Made by a program: the position numbers and the translations under genes
Notes under the pieces: model-generated
Database searches by the model: none
Told to the model about the DNA's origin: nothing
What the model saw: the letters and a program-made list of their open reading frames with translations, nothing else
Assembly (NCBI GenBank): GCA_015179045.1
Contig: WHUZ01000043.1
Coordinates: 62,001 to 126,000, forward strand
Direction: 5' to 3'
From: Kalaharituber pfeilii
Taxonomy: Eukaryota; Ascomycota; Pezizomycetes; Pezizales; Pezizaceae
DNA: 64,000 bases
Part shown: piece after piece, positions 20,839 through 32,384 of the stretch
How positions within the stretch are numbered: the first letter of the stretch is position 1
Layout of the letters: every line of letters begins with the position of its first letter

Positions 20839-22680
20839 TAGACTCCGCCTCGCCATTCGCAGTGCCACATCCATTACTAGGCACCAAATAAGAGGCGACG
20901 CTGGCCCTCCTTGTGGTAGCCCATTGACTATTACTGGCCTTCCCTCTCCTCCCGGCCCATCCCACTGAATCCAGGCAGTCCGTTCCGTTGCCCTATCAAT
21001 CACTGCATCTGCCCATTCCACCAACTCCGGATGTGCCATTAAAGCGTGTAGAACCTGTGCCCCTGACGTTCCCGACTTGACGTCAAAGTAGATACCGAGC
21101 CTAGCGTGAGTATTGGAATGACACTCAGTCTTCTTAACACACGTACTCCTCCTTATAAAGATGCGTTCATAGTCTGCATGCTTGATCAGCAGATCCACCG
21201 CTCCCTGTCCTGTGCGCGCTCCCAGTGTATGCTCAAACCAGCGCACTTTCGCTTTCATACCTTCAACTAGGCCCATCTCATATAGCTTCTCTAAAATGCC
21301 CATAACACCAACTGGTCGCCAGCTGGACAGGTCCCCAGCTGCTGTTCGCCCTGGCTTCATGATCATCTTGATTCTTATATCCCTTCTTCCATCCCAGCTT
21401 TCATGCTCTTCCCACTTCTTCCTAAACACCTCTCCTAATAGCCGTTCCTCTGCCTCTGGCCCAGCTGCTTTCACCACTTTTGCTAGCGCTCGCTTATTCC
21501 AACCGTCGATTCCTGCTGCCGCTTTGCCGCTGAGCTTTCTCCATACCTTCTTCCATATCTCCCTCCAGTTCTGTGACTCCCTATTTGTCCTCTGGTCAAT
21601 ATTCTCTGCCAGAGCTTGCCTATACGTCACCTCCCCTGCTCCCAGAACCTCCCTATTGCATGACGGGAAATTTGCCTGTACAATTCCCTCTATGACCTCC
21701 TCCGGAGCCAGTCCTGGTGGTCCTGGGACCAAGCCAATACACTTCTTCCGTTTCTTCCCTGAGACCCGCCTCCATGTGTCCCAAACCTTGTCCATTTCTC
21801 CCAATTCACCCCCTTCTAGCAGAACATCTTCTTTGCCCAATAGTTCATCCAGATACGTATCTCTAGCTCTCCTTACTTTCCTTCGAAAGTCCTTCCGGAG
21901 TCTCCGCAGTATTTGTTCCTGCCTCTCCGCTTCATTGCCAGTAGCTCTAACACGTGCCCTATCCACCCGCCGAGTCTGTTGATGTAGCTCCCCACGCTGT
22001 CGCTCTAGCTCATCATTCCACCACTCACATTGTCCCTTTCTTGCCTCCTGCCTCTTGCCAAATACTCTAGTTCCTAGGACTTCCTCAATCTCTTTGATCC
22101 CTACGCTCCCCCCTAATGGTTGCACCAATATCTCCCGCATTCCAGCAATTGCACCGCGAAGACCTGTTCCGGCTCCGGCTACGGCCTCGGCCACGACCCC
22201 AGCCTCAGCATCTCTCTGACTTGGAGGTCCCTTATCTGTCCTCTTACGTCTCCTTGTTCCGCCCTCCCCTGTTACGGCTGGACCTCTAAAGGGTGCCGAT
22301 AACCCACTACCAGCATCGCATGGTCCGAACCGATCCACCACTTCTGTACCTTGCCCAGAGGTCGAGTACCCGCAATCATATCAATGGCCGAGTAACTGGC
22401 CTTGTGCTGTACCTTCTCCCGCCTCGTAACTGGATCGCCTCTGTTCACCGCCGCTCTACGTCCTATTGCATCCATCCATCCTGTAATGCTCTTAATAAGA
22501 TCTTTATCGTCCCAGGCCCGTAGAGAGAGTCTCCCTGCCCAGTACTTGTGTTGAACATTCATGTCCCCTGCAACCATAACTTGCTGTCCTCGATCCTTCG
22601 CTTCCTGACGACGGAATGGGTACATGCAAGCTTTGGCATGGAAGGCACGTGGAGATAAGGGCAGCACGTGAGGCATTCAT

Positions 22681-22935
22681 GGTTATTCTATGTATATAGA
22701 CTTTCTGTACTGTAGCACATACAACCAACAACCTTCTCTTCTCTTCTTTTCGCACCCGCGCACTCGCACGCACTCGTACTCGCATTCGGTCGTACGTTCG
22801 CTCTGCCAGTTCTCACCGCTCCGGTCCATCAAAAGGCAGTAGTGGATACTATCTGCCTATCTTACAGTGTCTGCAGGGGACTGCACAGGTCTTCAGATAG
22901 CATTCCAGGCTTATGCATATGCGTGAGATGCAAGG
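22681..22935. other. Pyrimidine-rich linker and dispersed repeat
   Basis: A CT-rich stretch (22730-22800) is followed at 22878-22935 by sequence whose reverse complement reappears at 49951-50020 (core CACGCATATGCATAAGCCTG). No gene is seen. Confidence 0.4.
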
Positions 22936-22937
22936 TA

Positions 22938-23148
22938 CTGTCTTTCACCACAAAGCGACGTACACCACGTCCTGACGCACTTTTTACACCCAAACTGAGC
23001 ATGCGCGACAACATAAAAGCAGAAATTCTTACTAAATTTATAGAATGCAACAATTTGACAAACATGACATGCCACCCTGAGGCCTCGATCCTGGCCGCTG
23101 TACACACCGCAGCAAGCGCCGCCTGCCGATCCCTTTATGTGTGTTCGT
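22938..23148. mobile_element. Left part of D-family element D2
   Basis: It starts TA-CTGTCTTTCACCACAAAG, then CGTACACCACGTCCTGACGC and GCGCGACAACATA, the same terminal layout as D1 and D3. The right inverted repeat was not found. The nested LINE-A stack begins at 23149. Confidence 0.6.
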
Positions 23149-23770
23149 AGACCGCTACAAAGACTGGGGCACGTGGGAGAGGAGAGTTGAGCGAGGGGAT
23201 CGGGACTTAGCGGTGCTGTGGGTCAAGGCTCATAGAGGCATTGCTGGCAACGAGGCAGCGGATGAGGCGGCGAGAGTGGGTACCGCCCTGCAGTGCGCTC
23301 CGGAGATTGTGACCGAAGCCGGTATGAGACAAAGAGGAAGGAGGGAAAGGGCGGGGGAGAGAAACCGATTGGAATTGGCATACAGACCACTAGGGAAGCT
23401 GGGACATCTGACAGGGAGACTGGCGGGATTGTTGGGGGGTAAGGGGCTACGGGCCTGGAGGTGGCACCTAGGGGCGGGGGATGGACCAGAGTGCAGGTGG
23501 TGCGGGGAGGAGGAGGAGACGACGAGACACTTGTTAGGACGGTGCAGAGTGTGGCGGCGGAGGTGGCCAGGGGGGGAGGAACACGTGAGGAGACCACCGC
23601 GGGTCGAAGGGGAGGGGGGAGAGGACCCGTTGAGGAAGCTGATGGAGATGCTCGGAGAGTGATCATTAATAATTTCTTTGTTCCCTTTTTTCCGGTACTA
23701 ACTGTATTTATTTGTTTACAAATCCATAGCACATCGCCATAGCCCATAGGGCGGAAAGCGATTAATGATA

Positions 23771-23804
<34 letters not shown>

Positions 23805-24225
23805 CTGGGGCGCGGGGTGGCGACACTAGCAGGCCTCTTAGGGGTAAGGGCCTGAGGCACTGGCGATACGGATTGGGAAAAGCCGACGGTCCAGAATGCA
23901 GATGGTGCGTGGAAGAGGAGGAGACTACAGCATATGTACTGGAAAAATGCCGGGTATGGAAGTGGCCCGGGGGAAGGGACGCGCTACTCAGGCCAAAAAA
24001 AGGGGGCGAAGAACAGGGGGTCTCACTCATAGCACCGATGGAATAGATGGAACGGTAACGGCTTTTACTGGGGGTTTCCTATTTTCTTTACGGGGGCGAC
24101 GAAGTCGTTTTATCTACTTTTACTTATTTCCTTACCTATTCCCTATGTACTTAACTTCACCATAGCCCATAGGGCGGCATGCGAGTACTGATACTCTTAA
24201 AAAAAATAAAAATAAAAATAAAAAA
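23149..24225 (+). mobile_element. Older LINE-A copy, split by a younger LINE-A
   Basis: The duplication GTGTGTTCGT / GTGTGTTCAT lies at 23139-23148 and 24226-24235. The LINE sequence is 23149-23170 joined to 23812-24225. Read across, it gives RPLQRLGRGVATLAGLL, then GKGLRHWRYGLGKADGPECRW and the knuckle residues CVEEEETTAYVLEKC. It ends with CCATAGCCCATAGGGCGGCA, GCGAGTACTG and an AAATAAAAAT-type tail. Confidence 0.8.
23171..23799 (+). mobile_element. Younger LINE-A copy nested in a LINE-A
   Basis: The 12-bp duplication AAAGACTGGGGC lies at 23159-23170 and 23800-23811. Its frame (to TGA at 23662) covers the RNase H end VLWVKAHRGIAGNEAADEAA, then VTEAGMRQRGRRERAGER, KGLRAWRWHLGAGDGPECRW and the knuckle C-GEEEETTRHLLGRC, closing RKLMEMLGE. 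The terminal stem is ATCGC...GCGAT, a doubly changed but paired variant. The frame is open, so this is a young insertion. Confidence 0.9.
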
Positions 24226-24719
24226 GTGTGTTCATGTCACCCGACGTGGTTTTGCCGTTCCTAATACTAGCCAAGTAAACTGCAATTATACAACGGAAAT
24301 TGGGACTCGTAAGGGTGCTAATTCCACAATAATTGGTATAGTAAGCAAAGTGTGGGCCCGCCGCAAAAACTAGAGAGTACGCCCACCCGGCGCATTGAGC
24401 CAATTTGCTGATGCGGCAGAGCATTACCCTCAATTCGCATACCTTACAAAACTCCTTTGCTGTAGTTCACAGAAATTATTGCATAAAGGTGTCTCTGTCT
24501 ATAACTTAGGATACATAGGTCCACGCATGCATGCGCGTACGGTCAAATCAATGCGTATATCAGAACCTGCAAAGGACGTGCTTGGAAGGTGTACACTTTT
24601 ACTTCTCGTAAGAATCTTTTACAATGTCCTACACCATGTGCAATCGCCAACTAGTCCTGCCACGGGCTATCGAATGCCTGCAAGCGGAGATATGTGATAC
24701 TGAAAAAAAGAGCACCAAC

Positions 24720-25160
24720 TGATCCTGCACCATACCGTTCGTTAAAGGGAAGGCAGATGGGCCAGAGTGTAGATGGCGTGGCATGGAAGAGGAGACATCT
24801 GCACACGCCTGGTACAGTTACGAGGTTTGGAGGAGGAAGTGGCGAGGGGCCTGGAGGCTTTTTTTTTGTTTTTAATATCACGTCGCTTATCGGTACTCGC
24901 TATGGCAGGACCCCTGGAGGCATTGAGGAGGCCCATAACAAACAGCGAAGATCAACCAGGACTCCCGGGCAGCTACAGAAGCTGAGATGGATAGGGAGGT
25001 GACATTGGAGGAGAGCGCAGTTTCTATTTTATTTTGATGATTTTTCTTCCTTATTATTATTTCCTTTGCATTTAATCTTGTCATAACCCACGAGGCGGTT
25101 ACGAGTACTGAATTTCTTTTTAAAAAAAAAAGATATAAAAATAAAATAAAAATAACATTG

Positions 25161-25191
<31 letters not shown>
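24720..25191 (+). mobile_element. Diverged LINE-A 3' end
   Basis: Zinc-knuckle remnants in broken frames run from about 24745 to 24850 (ADGPECRWRG). The 3' unit is CTTGTCATAACCCACGAGGC and TTACGAGTACTG, its stem still pairing with one G-U. Two successive A-rich tails end at 25191. A LINE-B micro-insertion interrupts it at 24858. The 5' limit is uncertain. Confidence 0.6.
24858..24912 (-). mobile_element. LINE-B micro-insertion (55 bp, diverged)
   Basis: The duplication CCTGGAGGC lies at 24849-24857 and 24913-24921. The minus strand reads GTCCTGCCATAGCGAGTACC, GATAAGCGACGTGATATT, then A-rich sequence. The stem is partly decayed. Confidence 0.75.
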
Positions 25192-27465
25192 TAGTTAGTG
25201 TCACAACTGAACCTGAAGTACTTTGATATAGGTTACCATTGGCTGTATGCAGCTGTCCATCTGAGAATAAGATATTAGTAGGCAAGTGTCTAAATGCAAT
25301 CGCATGCATGTACGTTACATTTAGACTTGTGCATGTTTAAATACTGCTGGGCACCTTAGTTAGGTACCTAACCGTATCTAACAAGTGAGCACTGGAAGAC
25401 TGAAGATTGCACTCATGGGTGCTCAGGAGGTACGGAGATTACTTCATTTACGAAGGTATCAAGGTATGTAGAAACCTACATAATATCTAGTATACATGTG
25501 GCCTAGGGATTTCATAGGAACAGCAAAGCTGGAGATGACGAATGTGACATCAACTTTAACGACAATGCTGTTTTGTCTTCACCGACCGCGTCATATTCCC
25601 TTCTCTTCGTACTCATCATGACTTGTCTGGCATCCTACTTTAAAATCTCTTATGTTCTCTTCCACCTTCTTCTAGTCATATTGTGCCTGAAATTCCATTC
25701 CAATCGTTCGAACTCCTCTTCCCAGCCTCGGCCATAGGCAGCACCTTTTCTGGGCTTCACTATTCATGTTTGCAGCTAATAGTGCAGGTCAGAAACTGCT
25801 GAGCAGGAGCACCTGGATGAGGTATTTTCTGTATCCACAATACTGCCCTAGTGGGGAACAAATCCTGAGACACTTCCCATTGGATCAAACTGACCTCTCA
25901 CAGATTGGATTTTCTCATCATGGCGCAGATGTGTTGCAATGTAATTCAAGTAAGCAAGTTAAGAACCGCACGGCCGGAGCGCTTTACCAGGGCACGAGTA
26001 TCCCATTCGCCGAGTCCAAAGCTAACTTGCATTTCGCAGTGCAAACAGCGGTATCTTCCGTGCGGCGAACGATATCCATCCTTCCCTATCTGCTCTCTTA
26101 CACTACCATATATCATCTACATGTGTTCAGTAATTATACATCAATCAACCCTCAGGTGTATATCAAAACATACAGTACCGTGTTGAAGTGTTTACTGTGA
26201 CTCAAGATAAGCTCATTTCACTTGATACGTCAATCGCCACCTGGACTATACGTCGGTGAAATCTCGGTCCTGTGATGGAGTACGGTATAGGAATTAAGCA
26301 GAAGGTGGCGATACCTTGCAGTCATTCAATGCCATACATACTTTAGTGTGGGCGTGGAGACGGCACGGTACGGTACTCCCGTTACCGTGTACGTTGGTGC
26401 GGACGGACAGAGAAATGTGCACAGAGCATGGAATATCATGAGTTGTGTGTATCAGGATGGCACTGCTCTCTCAGGTCCGTGGGACGATATTTCATACACC
26501 TACAGCCTACCCACATTCAGCTATCAATTTCCTATACTAGTAATTGAAAGCCAAAGATTGCCAAAAGTGGATACCTACACGAGAATTTGGCCTGCAAATG
26601 GCTAGATCAGGATATTCATATGTGTGGAACCCAGCGCAATGAATGAAAAGAATGATGTGGAACACACCAAGGTATGTGCTATGTGCTGACTGTTAGATTG
26701 CGCCGCCGCCAGCCACTAATGCATTTTGTTGGCGTTGATTTCATCCAGAGCAAGCCGAACAACCGAAAATGTACGGGGAGTTTCGGAATATGGAATTGAA
26801 ACTTAAGTAGCCCTCTTTTACCTGAAGCGGTCTTATCGCCTCACATTAGTGAATGGGCTGGCTTACCAATAGCCATCTCACTCGGAATGCTCCGAGGATC
26901 AACTTCAGCGTTATATAATAATTTAATTACCCCACACCGAACCTAACCTCACTCACTGTGGGGTTTTGCCTTCTGAGTAGTGGTGGGGGAATTGAGCTGC
27001 TCTGCGTGTAAATTCACTTCCACTCTTTCATATTGCCATTCCTTTTCTTTTCCACTTTCATCCTGCGGGCTTTTCTCCATGACCCATTCTTTTTCTAAGA
27101 CCGTATACATTATCTCGGTATAGTCAGGATGTGAGCCACGTCTGGATGAAGTACCTTGTGGGCATCGAGATAGATACTTTACTTACGATGAGGCGCGCGT
27201 GGCGCCGCCACACCACGGTCTCTGCATGGATTTAAACCATATCAGTCGTCTTGTGGCGTTTCCACAAATCAGGGTTATTTGATAAAACATGGTAGCTCGT
27301 TCCAAATTTCCAGCTATGATACCAGTCTCACTCCTAGGTCCTCAGTGGCTTCCGGAGGTATGCGTACTCTATCAGGAACCTATAGATATCAGTAGCTTGT
27401 GTGTTCGAGTGTCTTTTTACCTTGATCCTTAATTAGTTCTGCTTGAAATGTATTATAGTTGTTCC
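25192..27465. other. Long stretch without a supported gene
   Basis: A 144-codon ATG-initiated frame at 25766-26200 and a frame at 26348-26605 show no domain, and the rest is featureless. A GTAAGC donor-like site sits at about 25949, so a decayed spliced gene is possible, but there is no positive evidence. Confidence 0.25.
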
Positions 27466-27478
27466 GTGCTATCCACAT

Positions 27479-27538
27479 TTTTTTTTTTTTTTTTTAATTT
27501 CACATGACCCCGCATGCAGCTGTTCGCCATGGCAGGGT
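27479..27538 (-). mobile_element. LINE-B micro-insertion (60 bp)
   Basis: The perfect 13-bp duplication GTGCTATCCACAT lies at 27466-27478 and 27539-27551. The minus strand reads CCCTGCCATGGCGAACAGCT, GCATGCGGGGTCATGTGA, AATT and poly(A). Confidence 0.92.
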
Positions 27539-27551
27539 GTGCTATCCACAT

Positions 27552-29262
27552 GACGTGTTGGACGTATGTGTGCTGGTACGCCTGCATTGCTTTAGAATGA
27601 ATTCCATGGTGGCGAGAAGTCTGACAGCTTTGAATGCTGCCGAAAAGTCAGCTGGCGGTAGAAGTTCTAATTTCTTCCTTTTCTCTGGAACAAATCAAGC
27701 ATTTCGCCTTGAAGCAAACATGCATGAAGTGCGACCTATGAAGATGCCAGTAACGCAACATTTAAAGTCGTCAGGATATTTCAGCTAACAGGATACCTGC
27801 CTTGCTTGGTGATTACTCTACTTACATGTCAAAATGCGCCGTTAATGCCGCAGGCGTATGTAGGGCTCCTATGCGTTCAGCCGTTCCGTGAGCGTATGAA
27901 CTCATGAACTTAAATTTCGGGACAATATATCCCGCTTTGCCCCACTGAATACCCCCTGGCTGTCCTTCTGATCCGATTTTCAATGCCCATTGTATATGTA
28001 TTCCTCACTAACTGCACACTTGCAACTCAATTTTGCGAAAGCTATTCTTCTGTTACAGTCCGCGTCATACAACAGAGCCTTTAAAGCTGCTACAAATTAT
28101 CCTTCTTATGTTGGTGTCCATGGCTAATTTACAATCGCCTCGCTACGAGATTAATACGAGGCCTATCAGTTACGGTAACACACATTCCCATCAAGTCGCA
28201 ACTTGTTCTTTCATCTTTAAAGAGATGTCACGTTCGGAATTCATGTTTCACAACCCCCACCTTGCCTCCTTCCAGATCCCAACCATCTTGCGTCCCACAA
28301 CTAAACTATACCAAAAGAGGGAAGTGGATGCGGTGGAAGCTCAACAGAATGTTCTGTGGCAAAGGGGCTCCTAAATTGGGGAAACATCTATCATGAGTGA
28401 TCCACTATCTGTTATCTTTTTGTTTCTGAAGAGGTTCAGCTGATAATTATCATTGATTAGTTAGGTCGAATGATCATGATAACACTGGCTTGATGGTTAC
28501 TAGCGAGCATGTACTTCTGAGATTTTTAAAGTGAATTGCCAGCTGAAGTCTTGTAATTTGTACCCAGCTGAAGCTCGCAAGCCTATTGCCCAATGAAGGA
28601 ACAATACATGCATTCTCTGCGCCAGAGGCAGCCTCGGCTAGGCATCCATTGTGGGGGCTGCCGTTTTCTGAACTATTATGATAATTACATCGGAAAAAAA
28701 GTCGAAACAGGCTATTTTCATGAATCTACAGGCTAAAGGTTTCCGGCAGAAACCACCAACTAAGTACTCCAAGTTTAAAAGTACTTGAAATGCTATCCTC
28801 GGATGATCGAATCGGAGCCGGAGCGTGGGTCGATTTTGAGATTAAGTATAGTTATGTGGATGCACTAAGATTGGCAGAGCGTTCAAATAGACGACTTTAG
28901 TGAATGGGATAGGTAAATAATTAGAGAGGATGCGATTGTCTTCTGGCTCCATTTCCGGGGTCCCTGGAAAGCCGGCCAGGGCCCCTGGTCGGCATCCTTG
29001 CAATAGAGCCAGCAGGGGCCAGCTGCCAGACAGACTGGCTTTTAAGAAATGCGTTTTTTTCCGTCGCTGTGGCTCTTACAAACCCACCGAAAAAATCCCA
29101 CTGTGCATACATACGAACTCGCAGAAAAAACAAATTGTAACTACGAACGTACAGACTCCATGCCACACGAGAACTCTACAGCCTATTCAGCTACACGACT
29201 GGAGGATGCACCTGCGTTTTTGTGCTATCAGGATGCTTAGGGCTGCTGATACATTGTTATGC
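27552..29262. other. Unassigned stretch
   Basis: No convincing gene. TAAGTACTCCAAG...AAGTACTTG at about 28760 resembles the end of the palindromic element at 29263-29578. A GC-rich patch at 28950-29040 has no known identity. Confidence 0.3.
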
Positions 29263-29578
29263 GTAAGTACTCAAACTAAAAAGTACTTGGGTATGGCATG
29301 TTTAAGTGGAAAGCGCCGACTTAGTGCATAAAATTGCTTGAATACCAAACCTCCATCAAGAGCCTAAAATTTCTCTCTTCCGGGTTCTTCAGTATCGTCG
29401 TCATTACTAGCAAGGTAATAATCCACTGGCGCTCTGTAGAACCAGTCTCTAGCCAGGGCATCACCAGCCGGTTCCTCTGCTCTTAACCCAGTCAGTACGC
29501 TTTCTAAACCTCATCCACTCTAAATCGGCGCTTTTCACTAGAACATGCCATATCCAAGTACTGTACACGAGTGCTTGG
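29263..29578. mobile_element. Palindromic MITE with GTAAGTACT ends
   Basis: The left arm, AAGTACTTGGGTATGGCATG and on to AAGCGCCGACTTA, is matched as a reverse complement by the right arm (AAATCGGCGCTTTTC ... CATGCCATATCCAAGTACT). Similar GTAAGTACTnnnnAGTACTT ends occur at about 28758, 30193 and 42408. It has no coding frame. Confidence 0.6.
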
Positions 29579-30399
29579 TGCCTGTGAAGATTACCTACGC
29601 TAATTTATTACGTTTGTATCAGATAGATTGAGCGAGTCGTAATTTATTCCTCCGACAGGCATATAAAGAGAGAGGGTTATGATGTAATTGGCGTTCAAGT
29701 AGTATTAATGAGCGGGGCGACACAATGAGGGTCTTTTGAAGTAGATGTCATATGATAGTTGGTGAGCGATGGAAGAAATATGAGATAAAAGGACGTTGGT
29801 GCGAGATAAACGATAGTATCCCGGAAAATAATCCCCTGCATAGAGAGCATTTCAAAGTATATACTTATGTTGGTAGTCTTTAAGGGTATGTACAAGCAGC
29901 CTCAAATGTATACTGGCGAGATAGGAGGCACATACATGAACTTGCAGTATATGCAGGTACTCGACGTGCAAAGTGAGCTCATTGATGAAATGAGTAGAAC
30001 GATTCGACTTAGTCACACTTCTGACTCCAGGGGCGACCTTATAGCTAACTAGACAGTGCACTCTCTGGCTGGTACGTAAGGCAAGCACTACATATACGCT
30101 TCCTCATTTAGGTTGCTGCCTGATCGCGGGGCGAAATTCGCCTTGTGATACAACGCTCCTGTTCGTGCTAGCTATCTCCTAATCCTGAAAGTCAGTAAGT
30201 ACTTCGTAGTACTTGTGCTTAACAATGCAGTTTGCATAGTAGAAGGATATGTCAATGCTAAAGCTTAAGAGAAATTCGTAAGGCGTTTGACTGTACCTGT
30301 TACGGTTTCTACGATGATGTAGTAAATATATGAGGGTGTAACTTAGGACAACGCTTGGTGCTTGACCTTCGAGAGGGCAGCTCTTGCTGGCCCTTCTTA

Positions 30400-30479
30400 C
30401 TAGCCAGTAAAATATGTATTCGGACAGGGGTAGTAATGCACAACATACGCTATGTCCGAATACATATTTTACTAGCTAG
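30400..30479. mobile_element. 80-bp TA-flanked hairpin MITE, copy 1
   Basis: The arms (30400-30426 and 30453-30479) are complementary at 26 of 27 positions (CTAGCCAGTAAAATATGTAT then TCGGACA). The loop is 26 bases, and TA flanks both sides. A second copy in inverted orientation is at 35787. Confidence 0.85.
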
Positions 30480-30718
30480 TATAGCCAATTCTGCGTGCCT
30501 ACTGTATATTGTGATTGCTATCTATGCTACCTCAACAGACCTCCAGCAGCTTCAGCAGTTCACGTAACTCCGTCAACAGTTATCCGGCCCTGACTGTTTC
30601 TCCGAGGTGTGGCTGTATGATACTTCCAGAATCTCCGGTCCGTGCACGAGGCACTGTCTTACCGCTCTTGACCATGCCGGCGTTCCCTGTGATACACATC
30701 CGTGCCCAACCCACGTTT

Positions 30719-30721
<3 letters not shown>

Positions 30722-30763
<42 letters not shown>

Positions 30764-30798
30764 TACTCGCGGGCCGCCCTATGGGCTATAGCGAGGAT
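30722..30798 (-). mobile_element. LINE-A micro-insertion (77 bp)
   Basis: The short duplication GTTTCATT (about 30715-30722 and 30799-30806) flanks a T-run of about 36, followed by the complement of CTCGCTATAGCCCATAGGGC and GGCCCGCGAGTAATAT. Confidence 0.75.
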
Positions 30799-31529
30799 GT
30801 TTCATTGCCAGACTGTAGCTATCAGTTGATCAGGCCGAATTGTCACTAGCAGCTTTACAGGTCAATGTGGGTGGATATCCCCTTAGCGGGTAGACCCTGA
30901 CAGTGCCATACCTCTGGCCGCCCGTGCTGAAAGGTGAGCTGAGGCCGGCTTAGTACGCGGCCTGCCCATAGACAAACCTGGGCATGGTGATGAATTGAAG
31001 GATTGAACAGTTTGCACTGAGAGGTGCGTGGTTATGTAGCTATAGCTGCAGTCGCCAAAAAAAACATATACTGTACAGTACAATATGCATCAGAATTTAT
31101 TTGAGTGGGGTACATCGAGAATAAAAGTCTAGGTGTGTGGACCCACTAGCAGTGAAGGCAAATTCGCATGGTTCAGGTTTCTAAAGTAGTATGCAAATTT
31201 ATTACCTGGCATGCATGTCCACAACTAATCTGCGTAAAGCCGTCAAAGTCCACCAGTAACTAATACGACCACCGAATAGGATATTGGGGCACGCTAATAA
31301 ACTGGCAGGTCTCCTGGGGAGGGGGGGGGGTCTAAGAGCATGGAAAGCGAAAATAGGCAAGGCTGGTAGCCCGAGGTGTCGCTGGTACGGGAGAGAGTAA
31401 GAGACCACTGCCAACCTGCTGGACAGGTGCGAGGACTAGAGGAGGTAGCCAGGAGCCAAGCAGAAGTTGATAAACCCACCCAAGAGAGAGGCGTGGGTGG
31501 AGGAAAGCGAGCAGCTCGTCTAGATCATA

Positions 31530-31970
31530 CAGCTTTTCCTTGCTATACCGGATGCTCTCAGGCTGCTACATTTCGTTCCCAAACAAAACCCTCTTGCTAT
31601 ACCGGACGCACTAAGGATACCGGACGCACTAAGGATACCGGACGCACTAAGGATACCGGACGCACTAAGGATACCGGACCGGACAGGAATTGTCAGGCAC
31701 TTACCCCCCTGTCTCCATACAAATAATATTTGCTATCCCGGATACACTAATACTTATATGTCCAATCTTGGCTGCCTCACCTTTGCGTTCACCTTAAACA
31801 TAATTAAATTAGGCTGTTATTATCAATCCACTTCCCAATTAGGCAATTTCCATTATTTTGCTGCCTATCCCTATTGTATTTCTGCCAAGCATTTTATTTT
31901 ATAACAGAACCTTGCTATACCAGACGATAAGGGCTGGATTTTACAGATCTGGTATAGCAAGGGAAAACTG
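31530..31970. mobile_element. pogo-type MITE (441 bp)
   Basis: Ends are CAGCTTTTCCTTGCTATACC and the complement of GGTATAGCAAGGGAAAACTG, with TA on both sides (31528-31529, 31971-31972). CAG ends with a TA target are typical of pogo/Fot elements. The interior has several CTTGCTATACCGGAC copies and an 18-bp tandem array. Confidence 0.85.
31599..31679. repeat. 18-bp tandem array, 4.5 copies
   Basis: ATACCGGACGCACTAAGG is repeated four times without change, followed by a 9-bp partial copy, inside the MITE. The unit contains the MITE's own terminal motif TATACCGGAC. Confidence 0.95.
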
Positions 31971-32094
31971 TATCATATTATCTGTCATCTTATCGAGTTA
32001 GTCTATTTTCTTCTCATCTTTCTGTTTATATATCTCCTATGTTTCATCTCGTCATACCCCCCAGCTGCAGGGCGGCAAGCGAGTGATGATATAT

Positions 32095-32153
32095 GCCCTG
32101 CTATGGCGAACAGCTGCAAGCGGGGTTACGTGAAATAAGAAAAAAATAAAAAA
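32095..32153 (+). mobile_element. LINE-B terminal unit fused behind a LINE-A tail
   Basis: GCCCTGCTATGGCGAACAGC then TGCAAGCGGGGTTACGTG and an A-rich tail follow immediately after the LINE-A terminal unit. No duplication could be defined. Confidence 0.7.
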
Positions 32154-32384
32154 GGCCACCAAGAAGTTACCTAGGCCTGCTTTGACATGCACAAGCAAAG
32201 TTTGTCTGCGGGATGTGTCCGAATCAGACTGTCCAAGCGCACTATCCCTAGTGATCCGCTAACGGAATGTCTTCTGTTGTATAGCTGCTGCTATTAATTA
32301 ATAGACTATCTCAAAGGCACTAGTGAGAATTTAATTGAAGGGGAAATCGAGATACTGTAAATAAATGAACGGCGACACGGTGAT

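Larger units (their letters stand above)
17753..22680 (-). pseudogene. LINE family C, nearly complete ORF2 with insertions
   Basis: On the minus strand the domains run in order. The AP-endonuclease end (22676-22272) has MVAGDMNVQHKYW, YSAIDMIAG and GSDHAMLVV. RT (22341-20779 and 19987 onward) has SSWRPVGVMGILEKLYEMGL, motif A FDVKSG, motif B NGLPQGGPASPLIWCLV and motif C DAYMDDGFIGI. Complete RNase H follows (VWYTDGSRS, DVAELAAV, YILTDSQYVV, PAHLGIAGNERADKEA), then a CPLCG...H zinc knuckle near 18420. Lesions are a frameshift between endonuclease and RT (about 22280-22340), one in-frame TGA at 18838-18836 inside RNase H, a TA-flanked element (20011-20838) just before YMDD, and a MITE (18022-18369) after the knuckle. 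Removing the DNA elements restores continuous frames, so they arrived late. The 5' end is truncated, and the 3' end lacks a clear A-tail. Confidence 0.85.
31290..32093 (+). pseudogene. LINE-A 3' end split by a pogo-type MITE
   Basis: Before the MITE, the frames read KLAGLLGRGGG, LRAWKAKIGKAGSPRCRWYG and ETTANLLDRCED, a knuckle in which the second Cys is Tyr. After the MITE (31971 onward) come the UTR and the terminal unit CTCGTCATACCCCCCAGCTG, AGGGCGGCAAGCGAG. It has no long A-tail of its own, and a B tail follows directly. Confidence 0.65.

Noticed and set aside
25766..26605. 144-codon ATG frame and following frame as a secreted or unknown gene
   Set aside because: No domain, no consistent splice model; codons and cysteines look random. 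Kept only as a note in the stretch description.
31599..31679. CRISPR-like or regulatory array
   Set aside because: Uninterrupted 18-bp units without spacers inside a MITE; a simple tandem repeat in eukaryotic DNA.
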